Origin: Oscillospiraceae bacterium
GTDB lineage: Bacteria; Bacillota; Clostridia; Oscillospirales; Oscillospiraceae
Length of the DNA: 7,453 nucleotides
Assembly (NCBI GenBank): GCA_024404735.1
Contig: JAKSPP010000072.1
Span: 1-7,453 of the forward strand
Direction: 5' to 3'
Under the pieces are notes generated by a model, which saw nothing but the letters and a program-made list of their open reading frames with translations, was not told the origin of the DNA and ran no database searches. Made by a program: the position numbers and the translations under genes. Of the stretch, positions 1-7,410 are shown piece after piece; position 1 is the first letter of the stretch; each line of letters starts with the position of its first letter.

Positions 1-1491
1 GATTCCGGTGATGGGAGGAACGAATTCTCTTGCACCGTTAGCGGCAATGATAACGTCTGCGCCGATTTCCTTTGCCATCTCGGGGGTAACCTCTGTATTC
101 AGGCGGACATCAATTCCGGCCTCCATAACATGTCTTTCCTGATAGTCAAGGTAATCCTCGGTGTGCTTCTTGAAGGGAACCTGTCCCTCGCAGCGGAGAA
201 CACCTCCCAACTGCCCGGACTTCTCGCAGAGAATAACCTGATGGCCTCTGTCCTTTGCTGTCAGGGCTGCCTGCATACCGGCAATACCTCCGCCGACAAC
301 CAGAACCTTTCTGGGCTCGGACTTCTTTACCTCTGCAAGGTCGTAAACATATTCAAGGCCCTGTCCGAGACGGGGATTGATTGCACAGCTGTATTCCTCG
401 CCGTGCATGAGTCTTGCGAAGCAGTAGCTGCAGCGCAGGCACTGACGGATTTCACTTTCCTGACCCCTTCTTGCCTTGTTGGGAGTATCGGGGTCTGCGG
501 AAAGCTGGCGGGCAAGCTCAACAACGTCTGCCTTGCCGGAGGCAATAATCTCTTCCATCATCTCTGGGTCGGAGAGAGAGCCGACTGTTGCAACGGGAGT
601 TTTGACGTGCTTCTTGATTTCTGCGGCATATTTTACGTTAACGCCGTCGGGAAGGAACATATTGGGGTGAGTAACTGTAAATACCTCATCAACCTCATGG
701 CAGCCCGCGGAAACGTGAATAAGGTCAACATGTCCGTCAAGAGCCTCTGCGATTTTTACGCCGTAGTCAAGGTCGTATCCGCCCTCATATACCTCGGAGC
801 CTGAGATACGCATCTCCACAACAAATCCGGGGCCGCAGGCCTTTTTAATGGCATCGGCAACGGCAACGGGGAAGCGCATTCTGTTTTCAAAGCTTCCGCC
901 CCACATATCCTTGCGGTTGTTGGAGGGGAACATAAACTGGGAGAGAAGCCAGCCGTGTCCACCGTGTACGGTTACCATGCCGTAGCCCAGATTCTTGCAG
1001 TAAAGGGCAGCATCGGCAAACTTTTTAATAGTCTGCTCGATAATCTCCTGAGGCATTTCCTTTGCGATAATTGCATTTTCATTATGGAAGTTCTGGGTAA
1101 CGGAATCGATGGCTCCGTATATGGTATTCCCGTCTTCGAAGGAAACGCGGGAGGAGGCTCCGCAGTGGTTAAGCTCCATGGAGGCAACGGCACCGTGTCG
1201 GGAAATTCTTCTTGCCAGTCTGTTAAGGACGCAGTGGCCTGTCATGTCGTCAAGATGAATCTGGGGGCCGTTTCCTGCGCCGATTTTGGAGTCGACAATA
1301 GCGTCTCCGATGGTAACTGCGGCGCAGCCGCCGATTGCCTTGCGCTCATAGAAGGCAGAGCCCTCTTCGGTGGGAATGTTGGGGTATGTGCTTGCGCTTG
1401 TTCCCTGAGGAGAAGCGAAAATTCTGTTTTTGAAATAGGTGTTGGCTAAGATAATGGGTGAGAAAAGATGCGGGTATTTTTCGTGAGCCAT
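1..1491 (-). CDS. NADH:flavin oxidoreductase, old yellow enzyme / 2,4-dienoyl-CoA reductase type (C-terminus cut off by window edge)
   Basis: This is a flavoenzyme of the family that includes 2,4-dienoyl-CoA reductase, trimethylamine dehydrogenase and clostridial enoate reductases. These pass electrons from NAD(P)H through FAD and a [4Fe-4S] cluster to FMN, which reduces an activated C=C bond or a related substrate. 497 residues are visible; relatives have about 640-680, so part of the C-terminal NAD(P)/FAD region is missing. Residues 1 to about 340 form the FMN-binding TIM barrel, with MELNHCG at 105-111, VHGGHGWLLSQF at 175-186 (H176 and H179 probably face the flavin), WGGSFENRMRF at 197-207 and HVSAG at 259-263. 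The cluster cysteines are C351, C354, C357 and C369. A Rossmann glycine motif follows (G400, G402, G405), and the visible end, NGAREFVPPITGI, belongs to the same fold. The start is set by AAGGAGA at 1498-1504, 7 nt before the ATG. The product is probably cytoplasmic and oxygen-sensitive. Family assignment is firm; the substrate cannot be read from the sequence. Confidence 0.93.
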   Translation of the reverse strand, partial: MAHEKYPHLFSPIILANTYFKNRIFASPQGTSASTYPNIPTEEGSAFYERKAIGGCAAVTIGDAIVDSKIGAGNGPQIHLDDMTGHCVLNRLARRISRHGAVASMELNHCGASSRVSFEDGNTIYGAIDSVTQNFHNENAIIAKEMPQEIIEQTIKKFADAALYCKNLGYGMVTVHGGHGWLLSQFMFPSNNRKDMWGGSFENRMRFPVAVADAIKKACGPGFVVEMRISGSEVYEGGYDLDYGVKIAEALDGHVDLIHVSAGCHEVDEVFTVTHPNMFLPDGVNVKYAAEIKKHVKTPVATVGSLSDPEMMEEIIASGKADVVELARQLSADPDTPNKARRGQESEIRQCLRCSYCFARLMHGEEYSCAINPRLGQGLEYVYDLAEVKKSEPRKVLVVGGGIAGMQAALTAKDRGHQVILCEKSGQLGGVLRCEGQVPFKKHTEDYLDYQERHVMEAGIDVRLNTEVTPEMAKEIGADVIIAANGAREFVPPITGI

Positions 1492-1553
1492 TTTTGTTCT
1501 CCTTGTTCCTGTTTTTTATTATGAAAAAATAATACGCTCTTGTACCGAAAATC

Positions 1554-1582
1554 AGTATATCATACGGATTTTAGTTTGTTAA
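1554..1582 (-). promoter_or_regulatory. Predicted sigma-70/SigA promoter with extended -10, driving the flavin oxidoreductase gene
   Basis: On the minus strand the -35 box reads TTAACA (1577-1582, five of six matches to TTGACA). It is separated by exactly 17 nt from TATACT (1554-1559, five of six matches to TATAAT). A TG dinucleotide at 1561-1562, one base before the -10, makes it an extended -10 element. Transcription would begin near 1547, giving a leader of about 55 nt. The -35 box overlaps the stop codon of mfd (1579-1581). No terminator-like hairpin is visible between mfd and this gene, so read-through from mfd may add to expression. This is a prediction from consensus match and spacing only. 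Confidence 0.6.
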
Positions 1583-4500
1583 GTGTCTTTTTCCATATCA
1601 TCGTGCTTTGTGCCTGCATAGTCGCGGACAAAGGCTCTTGCCTGGTCAATGATATGGGCAATGGTTTTGAGCTTCATGCTTATTCTGGGCTTTGCTCCTG
1701 CCTCAACCTTAATCCTTCCCTTGTATTCGGGCCTTGCGTAAAGCTCCGATATGCGTGCAAGGTCAAAATCAAGAAGGGAATAATAAAGGAAGCCACCCTT
1801 CTGAGAAATATCTCCGATGCCCGCTCTTCCCGCTTCGCCTCTTAAAAGCGCAACATGAATCAGTGCCGTAACGGGAGTGGGAGGATCACCGAAGCGGTCT
1901 ATTAGCTCGTCAAAAAGGTCATCGGCCTCTTCTTCGGTTCGCACCATTGCAATGCGCCTGTAAAGGTCCATTCTCTGCTCCGCAGAGGGGACGTAGCTGT
2001 CGGGGATATTTGCGGAAACGGCAAGGTCTGCCGAGCATTCCGCTCTCTTCTCGGGCTTTATTCCTTTTTCCTCCAGAACGGCCTCTTCAAGAAGCCTCAT
2101 ATACATGTCGTAGCCGACATCTGTCATATGTCCGGACTGCTCGGCTCCGAGAAGGCTTCCCGCACCTCTTATCTCAAGGTCACGCATGGCAATGCGGAAG
2201 CCGGAGTTAAACTCCGCAAACTCTCTTATTGCGGAAAGACGCTTTTCCGCTATTTCCGTGAGGCTCTTGTCTCTTTTGTAGGTGAGATATGCAAAGGCTC
2301 TGCGGTTTGAGCGTCCTACTCTGCCTCGAATCTGATGAAGCTGTGCAAGACCCATCTTGTCCGCATCCTCAATAATCAGGGTATTAACATTGGGAATATC
2401 AATTCCGGTTTCTATAATGGTTGTGCATACGAGTATCCCGCATTCTCCGTTTATAATGCTTTCCATTGCACCCTGAAGGCTGTCCTCACTCATCTTTCCG
2501 TGGGCAACGGCAATTCCCGTGTCCGGGAAGACCGCCGCCAGCCTTGCCGCCGTTCTGTCAATGGAGGCAACTCTGTTGTGAAGGTAGTAAACCTGACCTC
2601 CGCGGGAGAGCTCACGCCTTATTGCATCGTTTATTACGGCCTCATCGTGCTCCATAACAAAGGTCTGTACGGGTACTCTGTTTGAAGGCGGCTCCTCGAG
2701 GGTGGACATGTCCTTAAGTCCGCTCATCGCCATATTGAGAGTTCTGGGAATGGGGGTAGCCGAGAGAGTCAGAACATCCACATTCCTCGAAAGCTCCTTA
2801 AGCTTCTCCTTGTGTCCGACGCCGAAGCGCTGCTCCTCGTCAACAACCAGAAGACCCAGCTTCTTAAACTCAATGTCCTTCTGAATAAGTCTGTGGGTTC
2901 CTATTACAATATCAACGCTTCCGTCCTTAAGCCCCTCAAGGGTCCTTCTTACCTGAGCAGGGGTGCGGTAGCGGGAGAGAACCTCTATTTTTATGGGATA
3001 ACCGAAAAACCTCTGTGAGGCTGTCTGAAAATGCTGCTGTGCAAGAACTGTTGTGGGGCAAAGAATTGCGGCCTGATATCCGTCGAGAACGCACTTCATA
3101 ACGGCTCTGAGGGCAACCTCTGTCTTTCCGTAGCCAACGTCACCGCACAGGACTCTGTCCATGGGAACGGGCTTTTCCATATCCTTTTTTATTTCTTCTA
3201 TGCTCTGAAGCTGGTCCCCGGTTTCGGAGTAGCCGAAGGACATTTCAAATTCCCTCTGCCAGGGGGAGTCCGGGGCAAAGGCGTGTCCGGGAAGACGGCT
3301 CCTCTCGGCATAGAGCTTAATGAGCTTTGCCGCCATTTCCTTCGCTGCGGCCTTGGCTCTTGACTTCGTTTTTGTCCAGTCGCTTCCGCCCATTTTCGAA
3401 AGACGGACGGTTTCCGGGTCGGCAGTGCCCACGTATTTGCTGACCATATCAAGGCTCAGTGCCGGAACATAAAGAACATCCGAGCCGTTGTAGGCGATTT
3501 TTATATAATCCTTATCGGCTCCGTCCATTCGCATTTTGACAACGCCTTCAAATCTGCCGATGCCGTGAACCTCATGAACAACAAGGTCGCCTACGGAAAG
3601 GTCCGAATAGGAATTAATCTTTTGCCTTGCGGAGTCGCCCTTTTTCTTCCTTCGGGTTTTCATCTGAGGCTTCAGAAGCTGGGCATCCGTCAGAACGGCA
3701 AAGGAGCTTTTTGTGTACTCAAAGCCTCCGGACAGTGCACCGACGGCAATCCTGCATGCTCCGGGAACGCAGGTCTCTCCGGGGGAGGATACTATTGTTG
3801 CTTCAATGCCTCTTACGAGGAAGTAGTCGAGCATTATTTTCGCTCGTCTCTCGTCTCCGGTCAATACGGAAACGGCAAAGCCGTTTTGAAGATAGTGGCG
3901 GACATCGTCACAGGCTGTATCAAGGCTTCCGCCGTAGGACGGAAGCTGCTTTGAGGTAATTCCCACAAGAGCTCTCGGCTCCGGAAATACCCTGCCCTTT
4001 GAGAAATTGTCCTCCATAACAAGGGCAAAGCTGCCCAGGGCCTCGGCACCCTTGTCCGCAAGAAGGTAATAGTCATCTACCTCTGCTTTTATTGAGCCTC
4101 CCTCAATAAGAGCCGTCATATCCTCCGCAAAAAGCTTTCTTCGACTCTGAGCGGAGCTTATGCACTTATCCGGAGCATCGAAAATGACGAGGGCTTCTTC
4201 GGGAATGTAGGAAATCGGTGTGACTATATCCCCGAATATAAGCCTTGCGTAGCGGTCGGGAGATTTGCAGGTGCCCGTTTCCTTAAGCATTTCGGCATCC
4301 TCGGCTATGCGTTCCCGAAGAAGGGCTGCCTCACTTCTTCTGCTTCGTCTGAGACTGCCGAGAAGAAGCTGCAGGGAGTTATATAGTCCCTCCGCTCCGC
4401 CCTCTGCAAAGGCGGGCAGACATTCTCCGGCGGGGAGTACGGTGAAGCCTTCGGCATTCTCCGTTCTTCTCTGTGTATCTGTGTCAAAAAAGCCCATGGA

Positions 4501-5076
4501 GTCAATATCATCGCCCCAGAATTCAATTCGAAGGGGCTCGGGATGCCCGGGGGAGAAAATATCCAGAATTCCGCCTCTTACGGAGAACTGACCCACAGAC
4601 TCAACCTGCTCTCTTCCAGCATATCCGAGACAGACGAGCTTTTCCTTAATCTCCTCAAGAGTGAGGCCACAGTCGGGGTCAATGACGAATGCGGAGGAAA
4701 GAAGCTTTTCCTTTGGAATACAGCGCTGAAGCATGGCATCAAAGGTCGCAACAACGCAGTCTGCCCCCCCGGCCGCCTCATACAGGCTAAGCAGCTTCTG
4801 TCTGTCAGATGCCTTATCCGCTGAATCTGCGGGATATAAAAGAAGCTCCTTTGAAGGGAGAAAAACGGGTGGCTTTCCCAGAAGCACGGAAAGGTTTCGC
4901 ACCATGGTCTCTGCGCTTGTGTCATCGGGGCAGACAACATACATGGGCAAGGCGGTTTTGATTTTAAGGCCGGCTGCTATCTGTGCCTTTGCCGCTTCAC
5001 CTATTCCCGATACATATACAGGGGTCCGTCCGGCCTCAATGGCCTCAAGAACAGGGCCTGTTTCAAGGTTCCACAT
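1579..5076 (-). CDS. mfd: Transcription-repair coupling factor Mfd
   Basis: Mfd is a cytoplasmic DNA translocase that binds RNA polymerase stalled at DNA damage, pushes it off and recruits UvrA for nucleotide excision repair. At 1165 residues it is normal full length. The UvrB-like N-terminal part contains VRGGILDIF at 166-174 and RIEFWGDDIDSM at 183-194. By eye, R167, R183 and W187 align with the UvrA-contacting residues R165, R181 and F185 of the E. coli protein as I remember them. The CarD-like RNA-polymerase-interaction domain covers about 488-560. The RecG-like SF2 translocase core has Walker A GDVGYGKT (645-652), GTHRL (726-730), the DEEQ box (747-750), SATPIPRT (772-779), ETGIDIPN (889-896) and QIRGRVGRS (915-923). 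A translocation (TRG) motif follows at about 947-990, and the C-terminal autoinhibitory domain at about 1010-1150. AAGGAG at 5087-5092 sits about 10 nt before the ATG. All motifs look intact, with no frameshift. It follows typA after 133 nt. Confidence 0.98.
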   Translation of the reverse strand: MWNLETGPVLEAIEAGRTPVYVSGIGEAAKAQIAAGLKIKTALPMYVVCPDDTSAETMVRNLSVLLGKPPVFLPSKELLLYPADSADKASDRQKLLSLYEAAGGADCVVATFDAMLQRCIPKEKLLSSAFVIDPDCGLTLEEIKEKLVCLGYAGREQVESVGQFSVRGGILDIFSPGHPEPLRIEFWGDDIDSMGFFDTDTQRRTENAEGFTVLPAGECLPAFAEGGAEGLYNSLQLLLGSLRRSRRSEAALLRERIAEDAEMLKETGTCKSPDRYARLIFGDIVTPISYIPEEALVIFDAPDKCISSAQSRRKLFAEDMTALIEGGSIKAEVDDYYLLADKGAEALGSFALVMEDNFSKGRVFPEPRALVGITSKQLPSYGGSLDTACDDVRHYLQNGFAVSVLTGDERRAKIMLDYFLVRGIEATIVSSPGETCVPGACRIAVGALSGGFEYTKSSFAVLTDAQLLKPQMKTRRKKKGDSARQKINSYSDLSVGDLVVHEVHGIGRFEGVVKMRMDGADKDYIKIAYNGSDVLYVPALSLDMVSKYVGTADPETVRLSKMGGSDWTKTKSRAKAAAKEMAAKLIKLYAERSRLPGHAFAPDSPWQREFEMSFGYSETGDQLQSIEEIKKDMEKPVPMDRVLCGDVGYGKTEVALRAVMKCVLDGYQAAILCPTTVLAQQHFQTASQRFFGYPIKIEVLSRYRTPAQVRRTLEGLKDGSVDIVIGTHRLIQKDIEFKKLGLLVVDEEQRFGVGHKEKLKELSRNVDVLTLSATPIPRTLNMAMSGLKDMSTLEEPPSNRVPVQTFVMEHDEAVINDAIRRELSRGGQVYYLHNRVASIDRTAARLAAVFPDTGIAVAHGKMSEDSLQGAMESIINGECGILVCTTIIETGIDIPNVNTLIIEDADKMGLAQLHQIRGRVGRSNRRAFAYLTYKRDKSLTEIAEKRLSAIREFAEFNSGFRIAMRDLEIRGAGSLLGAEQSGHMTDVGYDMYMRLLEEAVLEEKGIKPEKRAECSADLAVSANIPDSYVPSAEQRMDLYRRIAMVRTEEEADDLFDELIDRFGDPPTPVTALIHVALLRGEAGRAGIGDISQKGGFLYYSLLDFDLARISELYARPEYKGRIKVEAGAKPRISMKLKTIAHIIDQARAFVRDYAGTKHDDMEKDT

Positions 5077-5144
5077 TTTGCTTTATCTCCTTTCAAAGAA
5101 TAAATATCAAAGTATAAAATAAAAAAAACGGGACAGCACTTAAG

Positions 5145-5191
5145 GCCAAGATTTTGTCTGAGGGGGGTGTAGACAAAATCTTGGCTTTTTT
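5145..5191 (+). terminator. Perfect 15-bp hairpin with T-tract in the typA-mfd gap
   Basis: The arms at 5145-5159 (GCCAAGATTTTGTCT) and 5171-5185 are perfect reverse complements around an 11-nt loop that carries six G in a row on the plus strand. Six T follow immediately at 5186-5191 on the plus strand, the classic layout of an intrinsic terminator reading rightward. The flanking genes are read leftward, and the hairpin begins 25 nt after the typA stop, which is a normal place for a typA terminator. In that direction, however, the stem is followed by CTTAAGTGC, and the nearest T-run (eight T, 5128-5121) is 16 nt away. It may be a weak terminator or attenuator for typA, a transcript-end stabiliser, a block against antisense transcription, or a dispersed palindromic repeat. 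The structure is certain; the function is inferred. Confidence 0.6.
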
Positions 5192-5209
5192 ATTTCCGAT
5201 ATTAAACGA

Positions 5210-7033
5210 TTATTTCTTTCCGCCGTAAATGGACTTCATTCTCTTTGAGTGGTCGAGAATTCTCTTTCTTATACGGAGAGTCTGGGGGGTAACCTCAAGA
5301 AGCTCATCGTCTGCAAGGAACTCAAGGCACTGCTCAAGGCTGAGCTTGCGGGGAGGAATAAGTCTGAGGGCCTCGTCGCTTCCTGCGGCACGCATGTTTG
5401 TAAGCTGTTTTTTCTTGCAGATGTTAACTGTAATATCCTCTGCCTTGGGGCACTCGCCGATAACCATACCGCCGTATACGGGAACACCGGGGCCGATGAA
5501 CAGGCTGCCTCTGTCCTGAGCGGAGAAAAGGCCGTATGCAACGGAATCTCCGGTTTCCCATGCGATGAGAGAACCGCTGTTTCTTCTGGCAATTTCGCCC
5601 TTGAAGGGCTCGTAACGCTCAAATACGGAGGCCATAATGCCTTCGCCCTTGGTGTCTGTAAGGAATTCATTTCTGTATCCGAAGAGTCCTCGGGAGGGAA
5701 CAAAGAACTCAATCTTCATTCTGTTTCCGACGGGAGTCATCTCGGAAAGGTCGCCCTTGCGGCTTCCCAGCTTCTCAATTACGGCACCGACATAATCCTG
5801 AGGAACATCAACAACAACTCGTTCAATGGGCTCGCATCTTACGCCGTCAATCTCCTTGAGAAGTACACGGGGAGGTGAAACCTGAAGCTCATAGCCCTCG
5901 CGGCGCATGGTTTCAATGAGAATGGAAAGGCTCATTTCACCGCGGCCTGCAACATTGAAGGCATCTGTCTCACCGTCAATTTCGGAAACACGGAGGGAAA
6001 CATCCTTAAGGGTTTCCTTGAAGAGGCGCTCCTTAATCTGACGGGAGGTTACGAACTTGCCCTCCTTGCCTGCAAAGGGGCTGTCGTTAACGGCAAAGGT
6101 CATTTCAACGGTAGGTGCGGAAATCTTTACAAAGGGCAGGGGGGCGGCTGAGCCGCGTGCACAGATGGTATCACCGATGGTAATATCACCTATACCGCTG
6201 AGGGCAACGATATTTCCTGCGCTTGCCTCGGTAACTGCTACCTTTGCAAGACCGTCAAACATATAGAGAGAAACTGCCTTGGCCTTCTGGGGTGCGGCAT
6301 CGGGGTCATGGAAGTTGCAGACCTCGATTTCCATATTCTGCTTTATAATACCGCGCTCAATTCTTCCGATTGCGATTCTTCCGACGTACTCGTTGTAGTC
6401 AATGGAGGAAACCAGCATCTGGAAGGGGGCCTCTGTATCCCGGTCGGGCTCGGGAATGTACTCCATAATGGTTTCGAAAAGGGGAGTAAGGTCTGTTCCG
6501 ACGGTGTCGGGAGAATAGCTTGCTGTGCCCTGTCTGCCGGAGCAGAAAAGCATGGGAGAATCAAGCTGCTCGTCTGTTGCGTTGAGGTCCATAAGAAGCT
6601 CAAGGCACTCGTCGATTACTTCACTGATTCTTGCATCGGGTCTGTCAATCTTGTTTACAACGACTATAACTCTGTGGCCCAGCTCGAGAGCTCTTGAAAG
6701 AACAAAACGAGTCTGGGGCATAGGACCCTCGGCGGCGTCAACAAGAAGAATAACACCGTTAACCATCTTGAGAACACGCTCAACCTCACCCCCGAAATCG
6801 GCGTGGCCCGGTGTGTCGACAATGTTGATTTTTGCATCCTTATAGGTGATGGCAGTATTCTTTGCCATAATGGTGATGCCACGTTCACGCTCAAGGTCGC
6901 CGGAGTCCATGACTCTTTCAACGACCTCCTGATTTTCCCTGTAAATGCCGGACTGCTTCAGCATTTCGTCAACTAAGGTTGTCTTACCGTGGTCAACGTG
7001 GGCAATAATTGCAACGTTTCTTAATTTGCTCAA
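5210..7033 (-). CDS. typA: Ribosome-associated translational GTPase TypA/BipA
   Basis: TypA/BipA is a translation-factor GTPase of the EF-G/LepA group. It binds the 70S ribosome and supports ribosome assembly and growth under cold or other stress. Numbering from the TTG start (607 aa), the GTPase motifs are AHVDHGKTT (11-19), RGIT (51-54), DTPGHADF (73-80), NKID (127-130) and SGR (165-167). A translation-factor beta-barrel follows (about 200-300), then EF-G domain III- and V-like folds. The diagnostic C-terminal domain contains KKKQLTNMRAAG at 540-551, SDEALRL and the PPRKLSLEQCLEFL stretch. I chose TTG at 7033-7031 because it gives the usual N-terminus (MSKLRNVAIIAH, like E. coli MIEKLRNIAIIAH) and a purine-rich GAGAGGGTGGG lies 5 nt upstream. 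The in-frame ATG at 7051 would add MRGWVS, has no ribosome site before it, and its own first codons are that purine-rich run. The gene is intact and all motifs are canonical. Confidence 0.97.
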   Translation of the reverse strand: MSKLRNVAIIAHVDHGKTTLVDEMLKQSGIYRENQEVVERVMDSGDLERERGITIMAKNTAITYKDAKINIVDTPGHADFGGEVERVLKMVNGVILLVDAAEGPMPQTRFVLSRALELGHRVIVVVNKIDRPDARISEVIDECLELLMDLNATDEQLDSPMLFCSGRQGTASYSPDTVGTDLTPLFETIMEYIPEPDRDTEAPFQMLVSSIDYNEYVGRIAIGRIERGIIKQNMEIEVCNFHDPDAAPQKAKAVSLYMFDGLAKVAVTEASAGNIVALSGIGDITIGDTICARGSAAPLPFVKISAPTVEMTFAVNDSPFAGKEGKFVTSRQIKERLFKETLKDVSLRVSEIDGETDAFNVAGRGEMSLSILIETMRREGYELQVSPPRVLLKEIDGVRCEPIERVVVDVPQDYVGAVIEKLGSRKGDLSEMTPVGNRMKIEFFVPSRGLFGYRNEFLTDTKGEGIMASVFERYEPFKGEIARRNSGSLIAWETGDSVAYGLFSAQDRGSLFIGPGVPVYGGMVIGECPKAEDITVNICKKKQLTNMRAAGSDEALRLIPPRKLSLEQCLEFLADDELLEVTPQTLRIRKRILDHSKRMKSIYGGKK

Positions 7034-7038
7034 GGAAA

Positions 7039-7049
7039 CCCACCCTCTC
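7039..7049 (-). promoter_or_regulatory. Ribosome-binding site that decides the typA start (TTG)
   Basis: On the minus strand this reads GAGAGGGTGGG, an imperfect Shine-Dalgarno match, followed by TTTCC and then TTG. The spacing suits the TTG and cannot serve the ATG at 7051, which lies upstream of this run. The sequence before that ATG (TTATTCTATAT) has no purine-rich run. Confidence 0.6.
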
Positions 7050-7095
7050 ATATATAGAATAATGATAAATTAATATATAATAGAATAACCGAATT

Positions 7096-7124
7096 ATAAT
7101 AGCACTCCAATTGTAAATTTGCAA
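7096..7124 (-). promoter_or_regulatory. Predicted typA promoter with extended -10
   Basis: On the minus strand TTGCAA (7119-7124, four of six matches to TTGACA) is followed after exactly 17 nt by TATTAT (7096-7101, five of six matches to TATAAT). A TGC triplet lies directly before the -10 (7102-7104), making it an extended -10. Transcription would start near 7089, giving a 5' leader of about 55 nt that is almost pure A/T up to the ribosome site. An overlapping TATAAT shifted by 3 nt is also present but pairs less well with any -35. The 8-mer TTGCAAAT that includes the -35 box occurs again 13 nt upstream (7130-7137). Confidence 0.55.
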
Positions 7125-7298
7125 GGTTTATTTGCAAAAATCCCAGTTCTGATTTTTGGGCCCGAATGAATTAAGAATATTTTATACAGTTTTTATTCAT
7201 TTTTTGCTTTTTTCAGAAAATGTCGAACTGCTTTAGCTCTTTAACTTCAAGGCTTGAATCCGAACACATTCATATTAAAAAGGGAAAAATTGGGGCAT
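7125..7298. other. AT-rich intergenic stretch upstream of typA, no convincing gene
   Basis: This is the middle of the roughly 380-nt gap between the possible gene tail at the right edge and typA. I see no ORF with a ribosome site on either strand. Small symmetric elements are present. An 8-bp perfect inverted repeat, CAAAAATC / GATTTTTG, lies at 7135-7142 and 7151-7158 with an 8-nt spacer, just upstream of the typA -35 box. TTCAAG-G-CTTGAA forms a 13-nt palindrome at 7246-7258. Either could be a protein-binding site or chance in AT-rich DNA. No riboswitch or tRNA fold is evident. Confidence 0.5.
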
Positions 7299-7332
7299 AA
7301 AAAGAGCCGGAGGACTTTGAATCCTCTGGCTC
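7299..7332 (-). terminator. Intrinsic terminator of the gene upstream of typA
   Basis: On the minus strand an 11-bp GC-rich stem (arms 7322-7332 and 7304-7314, GAGCCAGAGGA with TCCTCCGGCTC, one wobble pair) encloses a 7-nt loop. Five T follow directly at 7303-7299. On the plus strand no T-run follows the stem, so the element terminates leftward transcription entering from beyond the window and insulates the typA promoter. Confidence 0.8.
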
Positions 7333-7410
7333 ATTGATTGCATATTACATTGAGAGAACAAACTGGGATTGATACTCATCTTAGCCCTATAAAATTTCAA
7401 TTTCCAGTAC

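Noticed and set aside
130..1449. Long plus-strand open frames opposite the flavin oxidoreductase gene (130-804 and 955-1449)
   Set aside because: They are antisense shadows. The real protein reads through on the minus strand with all family motifs, while these frames have no ribosome sites and low-complexity, cysteine-rich translations. They stay open because the sense gene seldom uses TTA, CTA or TCA codons.
2335..3954. Plus-strand open frames opposite mfd (for example 2335-2685, 3031-3363, 3565-3954)
   Set aside because: They are shadows of the intact mfd reading frame, which contains every expected motif across the same span.
5111..5116. TATACT -10-like box upstream of mfd
   Set aside because: No hexamer 15-19 nt upstream resembles TTGACA; the spacer is mostly a T-run. 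It could be a weak promoter but cannot be supported from sequence alone.
5249..6697. Plus-strand open frames opposite typA (5249-5878 and 6308-6697)
   Set aside because: They are shadows of typA for the same reason: the conserved GTPase and C-terminal signatures lie on the minus strand.
7246..7258. 13-nt palindrome TTCAAG-G-CTTGAA
   Set aside because: It is far from the typA promoter, occurs once, and has no adjoining promoter or gene to give it a role, so chance is the simplest explanation.
7220..7300. 26-codon plus-strand ORF in the typA upstream gap, beginning MSNCFSSLTSRLESE
   Set aside because: There is no Shine-Dalgarno upstream (the sequence is T-rich) and no clear promoter, and the length is within chance for such DNA.
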